64,000 nt of DNA from Gammaproteobacteria bacterium (GTDB taxonomy: Bacteria > Pseudomonadota > Gammaproteobacteria > Steroidobacterales > Steroidobacteraceae). Each line of letters opens with the position of its first letter. The first letter of the stretch is position 1. This document shows positions 55,667-64,000 of this stretch, in pieces. The notes under the pieces were generated by a model. The model worked only from the letters and a program-made list of their open reading frames with translations, was not told where the DNA came from and made no database searches. The DNA is taken from positions 62,001 through 126,000 of the forward strand of contig JANXYK010000064.1 in NCBI GenBank assembly GCA_025350055.1. The letters run 5' to 3'. The position numbers and the translations under genes are program-made.

Positions 55667-56659
55667 TCAGCGCGTGTCCTTCAGCCAGGGCATGCGGGCA
55701 CGCAGCTTCGCACCCACTTTCTCGATCGGCTGGTTCAGGTCGGCGGCCAGCAGGCGCGCGTATTCGTGCCCGCCGCTCTCGCTCTCCTTGATCCACTGGC
55801 GTGCGAACTTGCCGGTCTGGATTTCCTTGAGGATCTTGCGCATCTCGTTGCGCGTGCGCGCGTTGACGACCCGCGGTCCGCGCGTCAGGTCACCGTACTT
55901 GGCGGTGTCACTGATGTACTTGTGCATCTTGGTGATGCCGCCCTCGTGCAGCAGGTCGACGATCAGTTTCAGTTCGTGCAGGCACTCGTAGTAGGCGACC
56001 TCAGGCTGATAGCCGGCCTCGACCAGCGTTTCATAGCCCTGCACCACGAGTTCCGTGGCGCCGCCACACAGCACGGCCTGTTCGCCGAACAGGTCGGTCT
56101 CGGTTTCTTCCGAGAAGGTGGTCTCGAGCACCCCGCCGCGTGTGCCACCGATGCCATCGGCATAGGCGAGGGCTTTCGCGTGCGCCTTGCCGGTGGTGTC
56201 CTGCGCCACGGCAATGAGGCAGGGGACGCCGTAACCCTGCTGGTACTGGCGACGCACGAGCCCGCCCGGACCCTTGGGCGCGATCAGCACCACATCGAGG
56301 TCCTTGCGCGGCTTGATCTGCTTGAAATGGATGTTGAAGCCATGCGCGAACAGCAGCGTGGCATTCTTCTTCAGCTCGTCCTTGACGGACTGGTACAGGC
56401 TCTTCTGCGCCAGATCGGGCACCAGCATCGCCACCAGGTCAGCGCCGGCAACAGCGGCGCCGGGCTCGGCCACGGCGAGACCATCACGCTTGGCGTTCTT
56501 CCAGCTGGCGCCGCCCTTGCGTACGCCGACCACGACGTTGCAGCCGCTGTCCTTGAGGTTGAGCGCATGCGCCCGACCCTGGCTGCCATAGCCCAGCACG
56601 GCAATGCGCGCGCCCTTCAGCGCTTTCTTGTCAACGTCTTTTCGCGAATACAATTCCAT
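55667..56659 (-). CDS. ilvC: Ketol-acid reductoisomerase
   Basis: IlvC, 330 residues, class I short form, NADPH-dependent. The Rossmann motif is [14 protein letters not shown], with [14 protein letters not shown] and the Mg-binding acids in the C-terminal knot ([37 protein letters not shown]). CGGAG precedes the start. It is the first structural gene after the attenuator. No acetolactate synthase genes are present in the window. Confidence 0.96.
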   Translation of the reverse strand: MELYSRKDVDKKALKGARIAVLGYGSQGRAHALNLKDSGCNVVVGVRKGGASWKNAKRDGLAVAEPGAAVAGADLVAMLVPDLAQKSLYQSVKDELKKNATLLFAHGFNIHFKQIKPRKDLDVVLIAPKGPGGLVRRQYQQGYGVPCLIAVAQDTTGKAHAKALAYADGIGGTRGGVLETTFSEETETDLFGEQAVLCGGATELVVQGYETLVEAGYQPEVAYYECLHELKLIVDLLHEGGITKMHKYISDTAKYGDLTRGPRVVNARTRNEMRKILKEIQTGKFARQWIKESESGGHEYARLLAADLNQPIEKVGAKLRARMPWLKDTR

Positions 56660-56681
56660 CTTTGCGACTCCGGTAGAACTA

Positions 56682-56716
56682 ACAAAAAACCCCGCATCGG
56701 CGGCCGGTGCGGGGTT
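56682..56716 (-). terminator. Attenuator terminator upstream of ilvC
   Basis: AACCCCGCA (minus strand 56716-56708) pairs perfectly with TGCGGGGTT (56696-56688) and runs into TTTTTTGTT, a textbook intrinsic terminator 25 bases after the leader stop and about 30 before ilvC. The competing antiterminator pairs minus-strand GCCGGTACGGG (56769-56759) with CCCGCACCGGC (56713-56703), 10 of 11 bases. A perfect 8-bp pause hairpin lies at 56768-56786. Confidence 0.9.
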
Positions 56717-56740
56717 CTGGTTGGGTGGCTTCTTCGGACT

Positions 56741-56872
56741 TCAGCTACACATGCAGTACCCGTACCGGCTGCTCAGAATGAGCAGCAGGTCTACAGGCAG
56801 CAGTACCGGCAGGAGCGCCGCGGATGAACCGCGCGCTCGCTGTGCAACGCCTGCTTGAACCTGTGGCTGCAT
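56741..56872 (-). CDS. Branched-chain operon leader peptide (43 residues)
   Basis: A short frame begins at ATG 56872 after AAGGACGG and encodes 43 residues. Residues 20-33 read LLPVLLPVDLLLIL: eight Leu, two Val and one Ile in 14 codons, the control codons of an attenuation leader. The pause hairpin (56768-56786) overlaps the Leu/Ile codons. The peptide ends 25 bases before the terminator stem. Scarcity of charged Leu-, Val- or Ile-tRNA would stall ribosomes here and favour the antiterminator. Confidence 0.85.
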   Translation of the reverse strand: MQPQVQAGVAQRARGSSAALLPVLLPVDLLLILSSRYGYCMCS

Positions 56873-56897
56873 GGAAATTCCGTCCTTATACCGCCAG

Positions 56898-56926
56898 ATA
56901 ACAGCACGGCATCAAGGACTTGTCAA
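56898..56926 (-). promoter_or_regulatory. Sigma-70 promoter of the ilvC-leu operon
   Basis: Minus strand TTGACA (56926-56921), 17-base spacer, TGTTAT (56903-56898). The -35 is a perfect consensus. Transcription should start near 56891, about 20 bases before the leader peptide. Confidence 0.75.
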
Positions 56927-56956
56927 CGCTGAAAGCCTGCTTGCGTGCAGCGCTGA

Positions 56957-58369
56957 TTGGTTAAGCTAGCGCCATTGAACGCGAGCCTGCTCAGTCCCGA
57001 TCACGCTGACAATGCCATTCCATTGTGGCTGGCGGGCGAGGGCACGCTAACCGAAGCGCTCTCCCAACTCACGCCACCCCAGTCCGCCTGGGTCAGGAAC
57101 CAGGGATTCCAGGGCGAAAAGGGGCGGGTCGTGGCAGTGCCCGACCCGAACGGTGCCGTGGCCGCGGTGCTGGCCGGAATTGGGCCGCACAATGCCGCGG
57201 CCCTGAATCTCTGGGATGCCGCCCCGCTGCCCGAACGGTTGCCCGCCGGCCGCTATCGCCTGGCCACCGCGCTGGCGGGCGCAGCCGCGACACAATTCGC
57301 GCTCGGCTGGCTACTGGGAGCCTATCGCTACACCCGCTTTCGCAGCCAGGCCAAGCCCGCCGCCGCTACCTCGCTGGTCCTGCCCGCTGGCGCCGATGGC
57401 GCCTACGCCGAGGCCGCCGCGACAGCCATCTGTGCGGCCCGCGACCTGATCAATGCGCCTGCCAATGAGTTGGGGCCGGAACAACTGGCACAGGCAGCAA
57501 CCGACCTCGCCACCGAATTCAAAGGCAGCGCCCGCATCTGCAGTGGCGAGGCGTTGCGCGAGCAGTATCCGTTGGTACACGCGGTTGGTGCCGGCAGCAC
57601 GCGTGCGCCGCGGCTGATCGATTGCCAGTGGCCGCGCCCCGGTGCGCCCAGGGTCACGCTGGTGGGCAAGGGCGTGTGTTTCGACAGCGGCGGCCTGGAT
57701 CTGAAGCCCTCGGCCGGCATGCTGCTGATGAAAAAGGACATGGGTGGTGCGGCCTGCGCGCTGGGCCTGGCGCGACTGCTGCTGGCGATGGGCGCGCCGA
57801 TCGCTTTGCGCCTGCTGATTCCCGCGGTGGAGAACAGTGTCAGCGGCAGCGCTTACCGGCCGGGCGACGTGTGGCGCTCGCGCAAGGGCCTGAGCGTGGA
57901 GATCGGCAATACCGATGCCGAGGGTCGCCTCGTGCTCGCCGACGCGCTGGCCGATGCCGATGCCGAGCGGCCCGATCTGCTGATCGATCTGGCCACGCTG
58001 ACGGGTGCTGCACGCACGGCGCTGGGGCCCGATCTGCCGGCGGTCTTCAGCAGCGATGCCGCGCTGGCCGAGGCTGCGCGCCTGGCGGGCGAATCGATCT
58101 GCGATCCCATGTGGCCGCTGCCGCTGTGGGCCGGCTACGACGATGAACTCTACAGCCGGGTAGCCGACTTGAACAATGTTTCCAGCAGCCCCTTTGCCGG
58201 CGCCGTGATCGCCGCGCTGTTCCTGAAGCGCTTCGTGACCGCGACTCCCGCCTGGTTGCACGTGGACCTGTACGCCTGGAATCCGCGCGAACGCCCCGGC
58301 CGGCCCGTGGGTGCCGAGGCACAGGGGATACGGGCGCTCTATGCCCTGATCCGCCAGAAGTTTGGTTGA
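56957..58369 (+). CDS. Leucyl aminopeptidase family (M17) metallopeptidase
   Basis: A 470-residue M17 cytosolic aminopeptidase. The catalytic domain has VTLVGKGVCFDSGGLDLKPS, MKKDMGGAA and the family signature NTDAEGRLVL, carrying the Lys, Asp and Glu metal ligands. The N-terminal domain is variable, as usual. It most resembles the PepB-like, shorter members of the family. The start is uncertain: TTG 56957 and TTG 56975 are the candidates, neither with a clear ribosome site. Divergent from the ilvC leader. Confidence 0.85.
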   Translation: MVKLAPLNASLLSPDHADNAIPLWLAGEGTLTEALSQLTPPQSAWVRNQGFQGEKGRVVAVPDPNGAVAAVLAGIGPHNAAALNLWDAAPLPERLPAGRYRLATALAGAAATQFALGWLLGAYRYTRFRSQAKPAAATSLVLPAGADGAYAEAAATAICAARDLINAPANELGPEQLAQAATDLATEFKGSARICSGEALREQYPLVHAVGAGSTRAPRLIDCQWPRPGAPRVTLVGKGVCFDSGGLDLKPSAGMLLMKKDMGGAACALGLARLLLAMGAPIALRLLIPAVENSVSGSAYRPGDVWRSRKGLSVEIGNTDAEGRLVLADALADADAERPDLLIDLATLTGAARTALGPDLPAVFSSDAALAEAARLAGESICDPMWPLPLWAGYDDELYSRVADLNNVSSSPFAGAVIAALFLKRFVTATPAWLHVDLYAWNPRERPGRPVGAEAQGIRALYALIRQKFG

Positions 58370-59690
58370 GGCAACCGACAACACTCCCGCCGTACGGGCG
58401 CCAATCGCCGGCGCTGGCCAGCCCAGCGTGCTGGTGGAGGCGATCTTCAGGCGCGAATTGCTGCCCTGGGGCCTGATGGGCATGGCCTGCGGCCTGGTCG
58501 AGGGTGCCACGGTTGCGGTGCTGGTGAAGCGCGGTTACGCGGGCCTCGTGGCGCCACACTGGGTGAATTTCGCGGTCGCCATCGTCAGTGGCGCGCCGGC
58601 GCTGGCCAACATCTCCAGCTTTGCCTGGGCGAACCTTGCGTACGGGCGGGCGCGAGTCAATCTGCTGGCTGGGCTGCAGGCCTTGTTCGCACTGACGGTC
58701 GGGTTGATTGCGCTGGCACCGATGGCTGCGACTGGACTGCTGGTAACCATCATCGGGGTGATCGCGGCACGCGTGGTTTGGGCCGGCATCCTCACTGTGC
58801 GCGCAGTGGTCTGGAGCGCCAACTACCCGCGCCACGTGATGGCGCGCATGACTTCGCGCATGGTCACGGTTGGCGCGCTGGGTGTGGGCCTGGTGGCGCT
58901 GCTGGCGGGCGCGGTCATAGACCTGGCGCCGCGCGCTTCGCGCTGGCTTTACGTTGCGGCTGCGCTGTGCGGACTACTCGCCGCGTATCGCTATCGGGCC
59001 GTGCGCGTACGGCGTGAATTCCAGCTGCTGGCGGCGGAGGCGGGCGCCAGCCAGGGCCAGGGCGCCTTCTCACTGCACATGCTGCGCGAGATCCTCAGCG
59101 GCGATGCGCTGTTCGGGCGCTACATGTTCTGGCTCGGGCTCTACGGCTCGGGCAATCTCATGGTGAATGCGCAACTGGTGGTGCTGTTCAACGACCACCT
59201 GCACCTGCGCAGCCTGGTGCAGATCCTGTTGCTGACCGTGACGCCGATGCTGGTGATGCCGCTGTTCCTGCCGTGGTGGGCGCGCATGTTCGATCGCGGC
59301 CATATCATCGAATACCGCTCGCGCCAATGCTGGGCGCTGGTGGCGGCCATATTGGTACTGTCTGCCGCCGTCTTGCTCTCGCAACCCTGGATGCTCTGGC
59401 CAGGCGCGGTATTGATCGGTGCGAGCTACGCCGGCGCCAACCTCGGCTGGAATCTGGGCCATAATGATTTCGCCACGCTGGGTCGCTCGCAGCACTACAT
59501 GGGTGTGCACGTGACGCTGACTGGCGTGCGCGGTCTGGTCGCGCCGCCGCTGGGCGTGGCCTGCTACGAGTGGCTTGAGTGGCTGCGGCCTGGGGCTGGT
59601 ATCGCCTCGCTCCTGCTGCCGTTGGGGCTGGTAACTATCGGGGCTTTTGGATTCTTGAGCATGCGTGGCATGGGCATTTCAAGGACTTAG
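58362..59690 (+). CDS. Multi-spanning membrane transporter, MFS-like
   Basis: A 442-residue integral membrane protein with about 11-12 hydrophobic segments and a short cytoplasmic loop near the middle, the layout of the major facilitator superfamily. The N-terminal ~25 residues are polar. No substrate-specific motif is recognised. It starts at TTG 58362, overlapping the aminopeptidase stop by eight bases, so the two are coupled; peptide or amino acid export is a guess only. Confidence 0.7.
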   Translation: MVEATDNTPAVRAPIAGAGQPSVLVEAIFRRELLPWGLMGMACGLVEGATVAVLVKRGYAGLVAPHWVNFAVAIVSGAPALANISSFAWANLAYGRARVNLLAGLQALFALTVGLIALAPMAATGLLVTIIGVIAARVVWAGILTVRAVVWSANYPRHVMARMTSRMVTVGALGVGLVALLAGAVIDLAPRASRWLYVAAALCGLLAAYRYRAVRVRREFQLLAAEAGASQGQGAFSLHMLREILSGDALFGRYMFWLGLYGSGNLMVNAQLVVLFNDHLHLRSLVQILLLTVTPMLVMPLFLPWWARMFDRGHIIEYRSRQCWALVAAILVLSAAVLLSQPWMLWPGAVLIGASYAGANLGWNLGHNDFATLGRSQHYMGVHVTLTGVRGLVAPPLGVACYEWLEWLRPGAGIASLLLPLGLVTIGAFGFLSMRGMGISRT

Positions 59691-59697
59691 CATTTAA

Positions 59698-61389
59698 ATG
59701 AAGAAGCAGAAGCAAGCTGTTGATATGCGAAAGTATTCGAGGCTGGTGGTTGATGGCCTGAAGCAGACCCCAGCGCGCGCCATGCTGCGTGCGGTGGGTT
59801 TTGAAGACGCGGATTTCGCGAAGCCGCAGATCGGCATCGCCTCCACCTGGTCGAACCTCACGCCCTGCAACATGCACATCGCCGAGTTGGCGCGCGAAGC
59901 CGGACTCGGGGCCGATGCGGCCGGTGGCAAGAGTGTGCTCTTCAACACCATCACCGTGTCGGATGGCATCTCGATGGGCTCGCCCGGCATGCGCTACTCG
60001 CTGGTATCGCGCGAGGTGATCGCCGATTCCATCGAGACCGTGGTTGGCGCCGAGGGCTTCGATGGATTCGTGGCCATCGGCGGCTGCGACAAGAACATGC
60101 CGGGCTGTGCGATGGCGATCGCGCGCCTGAACCGACCCGCCGTGTTCGTCTATGGCGGCACCATTCGTCCCGGTGTCGCGCGGCGCGACATCGTGTCCGT
60201 GTTCGAAGCCGTGGGCAGTCGAGCCGCGGGCAAGATCTCCGAGGCCGAAGTGCTCGAGGTCGAGCGGACTTCGATTCCGGGCCCGGGCAGCTGCGGTGGC
60301 ATGTACACGGCCAACACCATGGCCTCGGCGCTGGAAGCGCTTGGTCTCAGCCTGCCCAACAGTTCGGCGCAGGAAGCGGTAGGCCAGGCGAAACGCGATG
60401 ATTGCCGCCGCGCCGGTGAAGTCGTGATGCAGATGGTGAAGAGCGGCCTGCGGCCCAGCGATATCCTGACGCGCAAGGCCTTCGAGAATGCGATCGCCGT
60501 GGTGATCGGGCTCGGCGGCTCCACCAATGCCGTGCTGCACCTGCTGGCGATCGCGCAGGCGGCGCGCGTCAAGCTGCGGCTCGATGACTTCACGCGCGTC
60601 GGCAAGCGCATTCCGGTGCTGGCCGATCTGCGGCCCAGTGGCCGCTATTCGATGTCGGAACTGATCGCGATCGGCGGCATACAGCCGTTGATGAAAATGC
60701 TGCTTGCAGGCGGATTGCTGCACGGCGATTGCATGACCGTGACCGGTCACACCATGGCCGAGAACCTGGCGCCCGTCGCGCCCTATGCTGCAGGGCAAGA
60801 CATCGTGCGGCCGCTGTCCGACCCCATCAAGAAGTGCAGCCACATCGTGGTGCTGTACGGCAATCTCGCGCCCGAAGGGGCGGTGGCCAAGATTACCGGT
60901 AAGGAAGGTTTACGATTCGAGGGCCGCGCCCGCGTGTTCGACGGCGAAGAGCGCGCCACCGCAGCCATCCTGGCCGGCGGCGTCAAGGCGGGAGACGTAG
61001 TAGTCATCCGCTACGAAGGGCCCCGCGGCGGGCCTGGCATGCGCGAAATGCTCAGCCCCACCGGCGCCATCATGGGGCGCGGCCTGGGCGATAAAGTGGC
61101 ATTGATCACCGATGGACGCTTTTCCGGCGGCAGCCACGGCTTCGTGGTGGGGCATGTCTCGCCCGAGGCCAGCGTTGGCGGCCCGCTGGCGCTGCTGCGC
61201 AATGGCGATCAGATCAGCATCGATGCCGAGCGGCGCGCGATTGACGTTAAATTAACGGCCTCTGAACTCAAACGCCGGCGCGCGGCACTCAAGCCGCGCA
61301 AACCCTATGCAACCAGCGGTGTGCTGGCGAAGTACGCGCGCGCAGTAAGCAGCGCGTCACTGGGCGCTGTCACAGACGGCGATGAGTAA
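59698..61389 (+). CDS. ilvD: Dihydroxy-acid dehydratase
   Basis: IlvD, 563 residues, Fe-S dehydratase of Ile/Val synthesis. Cluster Cys residues appear in [32 protein letters not shown] and the first NLTPCNMHI; the C-terminus has [20 protein letters not shown]. This is the shorter IlvD/Edd type (~560 residues). It completes the branched-chain set with ilvC and ilvE but is on the opposite strand, 3 kb away, and lacks the attenuator. Confidence 0.93.
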   Translation: MKKQKQAVDMRKYSRLVVDGLKQTPARAMLRAVGFEDADFAKPQIGIASTWSNLTPCNMHIAELAREAGLGADAAGGKSVLFNTITVSDGISMGSPGMRYSLVSREVIADSIETVVGAEGFDGFVAIGGCDKNMPGCAMAIARLNRPAVFVYGGTIRPGVARRDIVSVFEAVGSRAAGKISEAEVLEVERTSIPGPGSCGGMYTANTMASALEALGLSLPNSSAQEAVGQAKRDDCRRAGEVVMQMVKSGLRPSDILTRKAFENAIAVVIGLGGSTNAVLHLLAIAQAARVKLRLDDFTRVGKRIPVLADLRPSGRYSMSELIAIGGIQPLMKMLLAGGLLHGDCMTVTGHTMAENLAPVAPYAAGQDIVRPLSDPIKKCSHIVVLYGNLAPEGAVAKITGKEGLRFEGRARVFDGEERATAAILAGGVKAGDVVVIRYEGPRGGPGMREMLSPTGAIMGRGLGDKVALITDGRFSGGSHGFVVGHVSPEASVGGPLALLRNGDQISIDAERRAIDVKLTASELKRRRAALKPRKPYATSGVLAKYARAVSSASLGAVTDGDE

Positions 61390-61543
61390 ACAGATAAATT
61401 TGCTGTTGTAAGCTTTAAAGGTTGCAGCTAAAGTTCAGGCACCGGGGCCAAGGCTGCATGCGGCCATGTGCACCGGCGCTGCGGACAATAACGATTTCAA
61501 GGGCGGCACTGGCTGCTGCCCGCGGGGCTGAACGAAACAACAT

Positions 61544-62161
61544 ATGAGCGCATACACTCACGATTCGGGCTTCAACCAGCGCCGTTTCATGGTACTGGTC
61601 GCGATTGTCGTGCTGCACCTCCTGATCGGCTGGGCGTTCGTCAACGGTTTCGGCAAGGCCGCAATCATGATGCTCACGAAGGATGTGAAAGTCAGTCTCA
61701 TCAAGGAAGAGCAGGCCAAGGAACTGCCGCCGCCGCCGCCCAAGCCCGACCTGCTGCCGCCGCCGCCGGTCTCGGTGCCGCCGCCGCTGGTCAACATCAA
61801 CATCCCGGTCGAAGCGCCGCCGATCATTACGACCAGCAAGCCGCCGCCGCCGCCGCCGCCGCGCGTGTCAAATGTCGCCTCCACGGCGATCGTCACTACG
61901 CGCCAGGCCGATTGCAAGGAAGACTTCTATCCCAGCCAGGCGCAGCGCCTGAACCAGGAAGGCACGGTGATCGTGAATTTCTGTGTCGGACCAGACGGCA
62001 AGTTCGATGGCGCCACGCTCAAGACCACGTCCGGTTTCCCGATACTCGACGAGGCTGCCGGCAAGTGCCTGGCGGCGTCGCGCTACAAGCCCGCCACGCT
62101 TGAGGGCAAGCCGGTACGTAGCTGCAAAGACATCAAGGTCAGGTACACATTGAAGGGATAG
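61544..62161 (+). CDS. tonB: TonB energy transducer
   Basis: TonB, 205 residues. One N-terminal membrane segment (MVLVAIVVLHLLIGWAFV) with a His, a proline-rich periplasmic linker (KELPPPPPKPDLLPPPP and KPPPPPPPRV), and a C-terminal TonB domain (QRLNQEGTVIVNFCVGPDGK onward) that contacts TonB-dependent receptors. Cys residues in the C-terminal domain may form a disulfide. First gene of tonB-exbB-exbD-exbD. A weak TTGTAA-17-TAAAGT promoter may lie in the 154-base upstream gap. Confidence 0.92.
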   Translation: MSAYTHDSGFNQRRFMVLVAIVVLHLLIGWAFVNGFGKAAIMMLTKDVKVSLIKEEQAKELPPPPPKPDLLPPPPVSVPPPLVNINIPVEAPPIITTSKPPPPPPPRVSNVASTAIVTTRQADCKEDFYPSQAQRLNQEGTVIVNFCVGPDGKFDGATLKTTSGFPILDEAAGKCLAASRYKPATLEGKPVRSCKDIKVRYTLKG

Positions 62162-62261
62162 CCACTGCACGCTGCGGCAGTCTTGCGAAAGATTTCAGTT
62201 GTTCGGATTCAGTACAAACCACAAACGGCGCCAGGCCGGATAAAGTCAACGAGGATTAAAC

Positions 62262-62972
62262 ATGGAACCAGTAGCTACCGATAACCCATATGGCCTGTCC
62301 GGCTTGTGGCAACACGGAAACGTTGTGTCGCGAGGCACGCTCATCGTCCTGGTTGTGATGTCGCTGGGCTCATGGTTCATCATTCTCACCAAGTTGTGGG
62401 ATCAGCGGAACATGAAGAAGTCCGCCCGCATCGTCGAGAAGCAGTTCTGGACTGCGCCCTCGATCAAGGACGGCGTCGAGCGCCTGAAGAAGGGCGACGA
62501 CTTCCGCTTCATCGCTGAAGACGGTCTGCGTTCGGCCTCGCATCACGAGGGCCGCCTCACGGATCGCATTGACCTGCACGAGTGGATCACCATGTCGCTG
62601 CAGCGTGCAACCGAAGCGGTCAACGGCAAGCTCTCCAATGGTCTGGCGTTCCTGGCCACCGTGGGTTCCACGGCGCCGTTCGTCGGTCTGTTCGGCACGG
62701 TCATGGGCATCCTGAACGCGCTGATCGCCATTGGCGTCGCCGGTCAGGTCAGCATCGACAAGGTGGCCGGTCCGGTAGGCGAGGCGCTGATCATGACCGC
62801 CATCGGTCTGTTCGTCGCCGTGCCCGCGGTGCTGGGCTACAACTGGCTGCTGCGCCGTAACAAGGTCCTGCAGGACGCACTGCGGAACTTCTCCAGCGAC
62901 CTGCATGCCTACCTGGTAGGCGGTGCGCGCGTGGGTGGTGACGGCAGCGGCCCGACGGCGGCGCGCAAGTAA
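62262..62972 (+). CDS. exbB: ExbB, MotA/TolQ/ExbB proton-channel protein
   Basis: ExbB, 236 residues, proton-channel partner of TonB and ExbD. Three membrane segments: LIVLVVMSLGSWFIIL (about 27-42), the MotA/TolQ/ExbB region AFLATVGSTAPFVGLFGTVM (about 128-147), and IMTAIGLFVAVPAVLGYNWL (about 175-194). A long cytoplasmic loop lies between the first two. Follows tonB by 100 bases. Confidence 0.93.
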   Translation: MEPVATDNPYGLSGLWQHGNVVSRGTLIVLVVMSLGSWFIILTKLWDQRNMKKSARIVEKQFWTAPSIKDGVERLKKGDDFRFIAEDGLRSASHHEGRLTDRIDLHEWITMSLQRATEAVNGKLSNGLAFLATVGSTAPFVGLFGTVMGILNALIAIGVAGQVSIDKVAGPVGEALIMTAIGLFVAVPAVLGYNWLLRRNKVLQDALRNFSSDLHAYLVGGARVGGDGSGPTAARK

Positions 62973-63032
62973 TTGCCGCCACCCGTTGCGCTAGCGTCAG
63001 TGTCCCGATCAGTGACTCAATAGGTAATCGCC

Positions 63033-63467
63033 ATGTCCATGAGTGTGCAGACCGATAGCGACGAAGAACCTGCCGTCATGTCGGAGATCAACACCACACC
63101 GCTGGTGGATATCATGCTGGTGCTGCTGATCATCTTCCTGATCACGATCCCGATCATCTCCAAGACGGTGAAGCTGCAGTTGCCCAAGGCCACCAATATT
63201 CCCACCGTGACCAAGCCCGAGAACATCACGATCTCGGTCGATCAGGGCGGCAATATCTACTGGAATGGTGCAGTGGTGAAGGATCGCGATGCGCTGATCA
63301 GCAGAGTGCTGGTCGAGGCGGTGAAGGTGCCGCAGCCCGAGGTGCATATTCGCGGCGACGCGGGCGTGCGCTTCGAGGCGATCGGCCGGGCACTGTACGC
63401 GATCCAGCGCGGCGGCATCGTCAAGATCGGCTTCCTCACGGAAGCCGACCGCGGCATGGCGCGCTGA
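63033..63467 (+). CDS. exbD: ExbD biopolymer transport protein (first copy)
   Basis: ExbD, 144 residues. The essential acid is in EINTTPLVDIMLVLLIIFLI at the start of the only membrane segment; the periplasmic domain follows (KLQLPKATNIPTV, ISVDQGGNIYWNGAVV). GxxIxKIGFLTE at the C-terminus is usual. First of two consecutive exbD genes. Confidence 0.92.
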   Translation: MSMSVQTDSDEEPAVMSEINTTPLVDIMLVLLIIFLITIPIISKTVKLQLPKATNIPTVTKPENITISVDQGGNIYWNGAVVKDRDALISRVLVEAVKVPQPEVHIRGDAGVRFEAIGRALYAIQRGGIVKIGFLTEADRGMAR

Positions 63468-63503
63468 GCGCCCCGTACCAGTTAACACGCGGAGTCTAGT
63501 CTT

Positions 63504-63935
63504 ATGTCGATGAGTGTAGGCGGTGACAAACAGGGCGTGATGTGCGACATCAACACGACGCCGCTGATCGACGTCATGCTGGTGCTGCTGGTGACCATCA
63601 TCATGACGCTGCCGGTGCAGACGCATGCGGTGAAGCTCGACATGCCACCGCCGATCAATACCCCACCGCCGGACAAAGTCCCGAAAACCATCGATATTGT
63701 CATCGACTTCGACGACAGCATCTACTGGAATGGCAACCAGGCCAACCTCGATCAGGTCGAAGGGTACTTCCATTCAGAGTTCGCCCAGGTGCAATCCGGT
63801 GAGGATCAGCCTGAAATCCACCTGCGCCCCGACAAGCGCTCGCACTATGATACGGCGGCCAAGGTTCTGGCCTCTGCGCAGCGCAATCACATGGAAAAGA
63901 TCGGCTTCGTGAATACCACCGAGTTCGCACAGTAG
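63504..63935 (+). CDS. exbD2: ExbD biopolymer transport protein (second copy)
   Basis: A second ExbD, 143 residues, 36 bases after the first. The membrane-segment motif DINTTPLIDVMLVLLVTIIM keeps the essential Asp. The periplasmic part (KLDMPPPINTPPPDKVPKTI) is more divergent and proline-rich. Xanthomonas has the same tonB-exbB-exbD1-exbD2 order, where exbD2 is known to be dispensable for iron uptake but not for all TonB functions. The final 65 bases after it hold nothing recognisable. Confidence 0.9.
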   Translation: MSMSVGGDKQGVMCDINTTPLIDVMLVLLVTIIMTLPVQTHAVKLDMPPPINTPPPDKVPKTIDIVIDFDDSIYWNGNQANLDQVEGYFHSEFAQVQSGEDQPEIHLRPDKRSHYDTAAKVLASAQRNHMEKIGFVNTTEFAQ

Positions 63936-64000
63936 GCGGCGTTGTCAGCCAAGCGCCTGATTATCGGGTTGATTTTCAGTTAGATTCCATTGCGACCCGC

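Noticed and set aside
61390-61543. Fur box or strong promoter before tonB
   Set aside because: Only a weak TTGTAA-17-TAAAGT pair was found and no convincing Fur palindrome, so it is mentioned under tonB but not listed.

Overview
This window is chromosomal DNA from a high-GC gammaproteobacterium, most likely from the Xanthomonadales / Nevskiales / Steroidobacterales side of the class. The pointers are gene-level: a fused aspartate kinase-diaminopimelate decarboxylase, a TrpR-like gene in front of hisG with fused hisB and hisIE, a tonB-exbB-exbD-exbD cluster, a lexA-imuA-imuB-dnaE2 mutagenesis cassette, a class II DAHP synthase, and a SAM-I riboswitch in front of metX-metB. Lineage is inferred from these, not from a marker gene. 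I see no rRNA, tRNA, CRISPR array, insertion sequence or prophage, and no gene-free stretch longer than 300 bases.

Layout. 1-14.8 kb is mostly housekeeping: a nudJ/purB cluster facing fumC, nudL-mazG, two small envelope proteins leading into an overlapping two-component system, DAHP synthase, uvrC-pgsA, a broken SDR gene, an HDOD protein and a methyltransferase. 14.9-20.7 kb is the SOS mutagenesis operon lexA-imuA-imuB-dnaE2 with a clear palindromic operator. 20.7-25.6 kb holds an L,D-transpeptidase, a small acidic protein, the lysine-pathway fusion gene and a lipoprotein. 25.6-35.1 kb is the most unusual part: four exported proteins on the minus strand (two DUF11-like repeat proteins, a small companion, and a 1943-residue protein combining DUF11-like, OmpA-like and beta-barrel regions), with a decayed paralogue diverging from them.

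35.1-42.6 kb is a compact histidine operon (trpR-like, hisG-D-C-B-H-A-F-IE), nearly all genes overlapping, with a TrpR-type operator at its promoter. hisF has no ordinary start codon. 42.7-49.99 kb carries an EamA transporter, riboswitch-controlled metX-metB, a glutathione-dependent formaldehyde pair (gfa, frmA) and a divergent two-component flavin monooxygenase. 50.0-56.9 kb is a branched-chain amino acid operon (ilvC-leuA-ilvE-leuC-leuD-leuB). It is preceded by a complete transcription attenuator: promoter, 43-residue leader peptide rich in Leu/Val/Ile, pause hairpin, antiterminator and terminator. 57-61.4 kb has an M17 aminopeptidase, a multi-spanning transporter and ilvD. 61.5-63.9 kb is the TonB energy-transduction cluster.

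The strongest regulatory observations are therefore a SAM-I riboswitch, a branched-chain attenuator, a TrpR-like his operator and a LexA-type operator. The best candidate for an undescribed system is the DUF11/OmpA/barrel operon, whose three larger products share the same motif just after the signal peptide.
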